In this document: positions 61,467-64,000 of the stretch, piece by piece | How the letters are laid out: each line of letters starts with the position of its first letter | Numbering within the stretch: the first letter of the stretch is position 1 | NCBI GenBank assembly: GCA_028023455.1 | Contig: JAQFVV010000254.1 | Coordinates: 682,001-746,000, forward strand | DNA length: 64,000 nucleotides | Direction: 5' to 3' | Origin: Epiperipatus broadwayi | Lineage: Eukaryota; Onychophora; Udeonychophora; Euonychophora; Peripatidae | The notes under the pieces: model-generated | What the model was told of the DNA's origin: nothing | Databases searched by the model: none | Seen by the model: the letters and a program-made list of their open reading frames with translations, nothing else | Position numbers and translations under genes: made by a program

Positions 61467-62849
61467 GTGGTGGGACTAAGGCAAGGATGCCCTATGTCAC
61501 CTATTTTGTTTGTGTTGTATTTGAGTGAAATGGAAAGAGCAATAGAAAGATTCAGAAGAGAGATAGAGATACCGTTAATAGGTAGTAAGGGAGTATATAT
61601 TTTGTCAGGTCTTTTTTTTGCAGATGATATATTTTTATGTGCAGAAAGAAGAGAAGATATGGAAGTTATGCTGAGGACATGTGCAAGGGTGGGTAAAGAG
61701 ATGGGGATTAAATTTAGTGAAGAAAAATCAAATATAATGATGGTTAATACTGGGGAAAGAGAAGATGTAGAATTTTTATTGGGAGATATTAAGTTAAGTG
61801 TGGTGAATAGATATAGTTATTTGGGAATTATTTTAAGTAATCAGAAAAATTATTTGGATGAATGGGAGAAAAAATTGATAAATGAAGCAAAGAAAAGAAA
61901 GGGATTGATAAAGAAATTAACAGTGTTTTCTTATAATAAATATGATGTAGTTAGAATTATATGGAAAGGAGTTGCAGTAGCCAGGTTAACATATGGTAAT
62001 GATGCATTATGTGTTAGCAAAGGGGCATTAAATTACTTAGAAAAAATTCAAAGGGAAGTAGGAAGACATGCATTGGATGCAGATGTATGGACAGCAAGGG
62101 AGGCAATTCAAGGAGAAATGGGATGGTCAAGTTTTCATATGAGAGATGCAAAAAGTAAAATGAAAATGTTTGGTAGATTGCAGTTTATGGATAATAAAAG
62201 AATAGCCAAAATAGTATTTAATTGGGTTATGAGTAAAGGGCAGGTAACAAGATGGGTGAGAAAGGTAATGTGGTATGCAAAAGATTTGGATAAAGAATTT
62301 ATATCAGTATATTTGTACAAAAGATGGGATGATTGTGTTAGGAGGATTGTTGAGTGTTATAGTGGTAAGGAATGGGATAAAAGAATAGATTTATTAATAA
62401 AGAATAGGGAGTTAGAGAGATGGAGAACTAGTATGGAGAGTAAAAAGAGTTTAAATATATATAGAAATAAACAGAATATTAGGTGCGAGTTAATATATGA
62501 TAATAGTAAGGAAAGTAGTTTATTGTTTAAGGCTCAAATGGGATCTTTAGCAACAAGAGAATATACATGTAAATGGAAAAATATGGGTGATTTAGTCTGT
62601 AAATTATGTAAGGAAGGAATAGAAAATATTAGGCATCTGTTAATTGAATGTAAATGCTTGAAAACAGAAAGGGCACATATAATGAAGTTATGGAAGAATA
62701 AATATGAAAAAAGTGATTATACAGAAAGTGGATTATTGGTTTTTATGCTGGGTTTGGGAAAAGATAAGGGGGATTTACATATAAAGGCCATAGACTTGAC
62801 AAGGATTATGTTGTGGAAATTGGATGGAGCAGAATATGGGAAAACGTAG
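61467..62849 (+). CDS. LINE fragment: reverse transcriptase palm to C-terminal zinc knuckle
   Basis: The longest intact frame in the window, 460 codons. GLRQGCPMSPILF at residues 3-15, the catalytic FADD at 51-54, IKFSEEKSNIMM at 81-92 and YSYLG at 116-120 are the standard later blocks of non-LTR reverse transcriptases. The C-terminal region carries Cys378-x2-Cys381-x8-His390-x4-Cys395, the knuckle typical of many APE-type LINE proteins. The ATG is internal; the real ORF began upstream. The frame survives because it is relatively young, not because it is a separate gene. Confidence 0.9.
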   Translation: MVGLRQGCPMSPILFVLYLSEMERAIERFRREIEIPLIGSKGVYILSGLFFADDIFLCAERREDMEVMLRTCARVGKEMGIKFSEEKSNIMMVNTGEREDVEFLLGDIKLSVVNRYSYLGIILSNQKNYLDEWEKKLINEAKKRKGLIKKLTVFSYNKYDVVRIIWKGVAVARLTYGNDALCVSKGALNYLEKIQREVGRHALDADVWTAREAIQGEMGWSSFHMRDAKSKMKMFGRLQFMDNKRIAKIVFNWVMSKGQVTRWVRKVMWYAKDLDKEFISVYLYKRWDDCVRRIVECYSGKEWDKRIDLLIKNRELERWRTSMESKKSLNIYRNKQNIRCELIYDNSKESSLLFKAQMGSLATREYTCKWKNMGDLVCKLCKEGIENIRHLLIECKCLKTERAHIMKLWKNKYEKSDYTESGLLVFMLGLGKDKGDLHIKAIDLTRIMLWKLDGAEYGKT

Positions 62850-62962
62850 ACTGGGGAATAGAAAATAAAGTAGCTAACAGGTTTCTCTGGGCATAATTGT
62901 TGAGAGATTCTTGACTACATTTAAGGAGAAGCTACAGTACATCATCACATAACATTACAGTG

Positions 62963-64000
62963 AAAGAAATGCAAGGAAGTTTTTGATCAGATGGGCATAC
63001 AGAAGATAGTTTATTTGTAGTCATCCAACTAATAGATATGAGTAGAAGTACAGGTACACAGTTATATATGGTCTTTATATATAGAGAGAAGACTTATGAT
63101 AGAATAAATAGAAATTGATTATGGGTAAATATGGGATTGAATGGAGCTTTAGTCAACCTTAGTAAAAAAAATTGTATGAAAATAATTACTACACATATCA
63201 GTTAGGAAATATAGAATCAGTTAAAGTTAAAAATGGGGTGGGACTAAGGCAGGATGCCCTATGCCACCTATTTTGTTTTTGTTATATTTGAGAGAAATGG
63301 AGAGAGCAATAGAAAGACTAGAAAGAGGGGTAAAGATGCCATTAATAGATGGCAAAAGAGTGTATTATCAGGTATTTGTGCACAGAAAGTATGTAAGATA
63401 TGGAAGTTATGTTGAAGACTTGCATAAGGATGGGTAAAGAGATGGGGATTAAATTTAGTGAAGAAAAATCAAACATAATGATGATAATTTCTGGGGAAAG
63501 AAAAGATAATTTTTTTTTTTTTGGGGGGGGGATATAAAGTTAAATATAATGAATAGGTATAACTATTTGAAAATCTTCTTAAGTAATCAGAAAAATTGCT
63601 TGGATGAATGAGAGAGCAAAAACAAAGAAGGGATTGATAAAGAAATTAACAGTGTTTTCATATAATAAATATGATGTAACAAAAATTATTGTATGGAAAG
63701 GAAGGCAATAAGAGGATTAACTTATGGTAATGATGCATTATGTGTTAGTAAATGAATATTAGATTACTTAGAGAAAAAGTACAAAGAGAAGTTTGAAGAC
63801 ATGCATTAGATGCAGATGTGTATACGGCAAAGAAGATAATTCCATGAGAAATGGGATGGTCAAGTTTTTATATGAGAGATGCAAAAAGGAAAATGTTCAG
63901 TAGATTGCAATTTATCGGTAATAAGAGAATAGCCAAAATGGTATTTGATTGGGTTATGAGTAAAAATTGGGCAACAAGATGGATGAGAAAGATAGTATGG
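62963..64000 (+). pseudogene. second LINE copy, truncated at both ends by position and window
   Basis: From about 62963 (GAAATGCAAGG) the sequence follows the first copy from about 61205, through TTATTTGTAGTCATCCAAC, GGACTAAGGCAGGATGCCC, GGGGATTAAATTTAGTGAAG and onward to the equivalent of about 62270 at the window end. About 22 bases covering the FADD codons are deleted near 63373, a single-base loss occurs in the GLRQGCP codons near 63251, and stops are frequent. It is more decayed than the first copy. The rest lies beyond the window. Confidence 0.85.
63509..63531 (+). repeat. poly-T / poly-G run in LINE copy 2
   Basis: A run of about 14 T followed by about 9 G replaces GAATTTTTATTGGGAGATATT of copy 1. 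It may be genuine slippage in a dead element or a sequencing artefact of homopolymers. Confidence 0.7.

Larger units (their letters stand above)
59981..62849 (+). pseudogene. APE-type non-LTR retrotransposon (LINE), 5'-truncated and broken
   Basis: Order: end of the APE endonuclease (GDMNGHIG near 60007, YTWSRNN near 60127, SDHNF near 60248), a basic linker (60359-60601), reverse transcriptase (60626-62200) and a C-terminal CCHC knuckle. Breaks seen: stops near 60092, 60110, 60122, 60351 and 60599, a shift near 61100 with part of the usual R-P-I-S-L segment gone, and a shift near 61432. Aligned to the minus-strand fragment at 26.0-27.3 kb, the TAG near 60351 is AAG there. That fragment's esterase-like segment and the endonuclease plus RT suggest a CR1/L2-like clade; the clade call is inference. 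It is followed by a second copy in the same orientation. Confidence 0.9.

Noticed and set aside
62135-62320. Minus-strand frame inside the LINE
   Set aside because: Antisense shadow of the reverse transcriptase frame.

Overview
The window is strongly AT-rich eukaryotic DNA that looks metazoan: it carries an APE-type non-LTR retrotransposon, Penelope-like elements with GIY-YIG endonuclease remnants, palindromic MITEs and a tRNA-Gly-like insert. I found no host gene exon I could defend. The long open frames that I recognise belong to decayed transposable elements. CG dinucleotides are rare except in a few blocks, and one repeat pair shows CG changing to TG or CA, as expected where transposon DNA is methylated. 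I do not assign a genus.

Layout. 0.67-2.10 kb is a giant near-perfect hairpin. From about 5 to 16.3 kb, and again near 25.5, 31.5-34, 35.2-37.8, 43.4-48 and 52 kb, units of about 1-3.7 kb begin or end at short (TA)n tracts with a common end motif close to TTGTAACRG. 17.3-19.9 kb is a nest of foldbacks holding a palindromic MITE and a tRNA-Gly-like insert. A diverged tandem array with palindromic boxes lies at 23.5-24.2 kb. A minus-strand LINE fragment (esterase-like tail plus endonuclease) lies at 26.0-27.3 kb. Two copies of one repeat (A at 31.5-34.1, B at 43.5-47.2 kb) differ by an 870 bp TA-flanked insertion with inverted ends. A Penelope-like 3' end is at 34.5-35.1 kb and a gag-like relic at 39.3-40.1 kb. 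A 3 kb element with terminal inverted repeats runs 48.9-51.9 kb. Two Penelope-like copies sit head to head at 56.2-59.1 kb. A foldback at 59.4-60.0 kb abuts a plus-strand LINE (60.0-62.85 kb), followed by a second LINE copy that runs off the end.

How the parts relate. Nothing here forms an operon or pathway; the window is a layered record of insertions. The candidates for something under-described are the (TA)n-bounded unit family, which sits end to end in a chain, and the repeated occurrence of head-to-head foldbacks with Penelope-like tails pointing outward. Coordinates of repeat edges are read by eye and may be off by tens of bases where I say 'about'.
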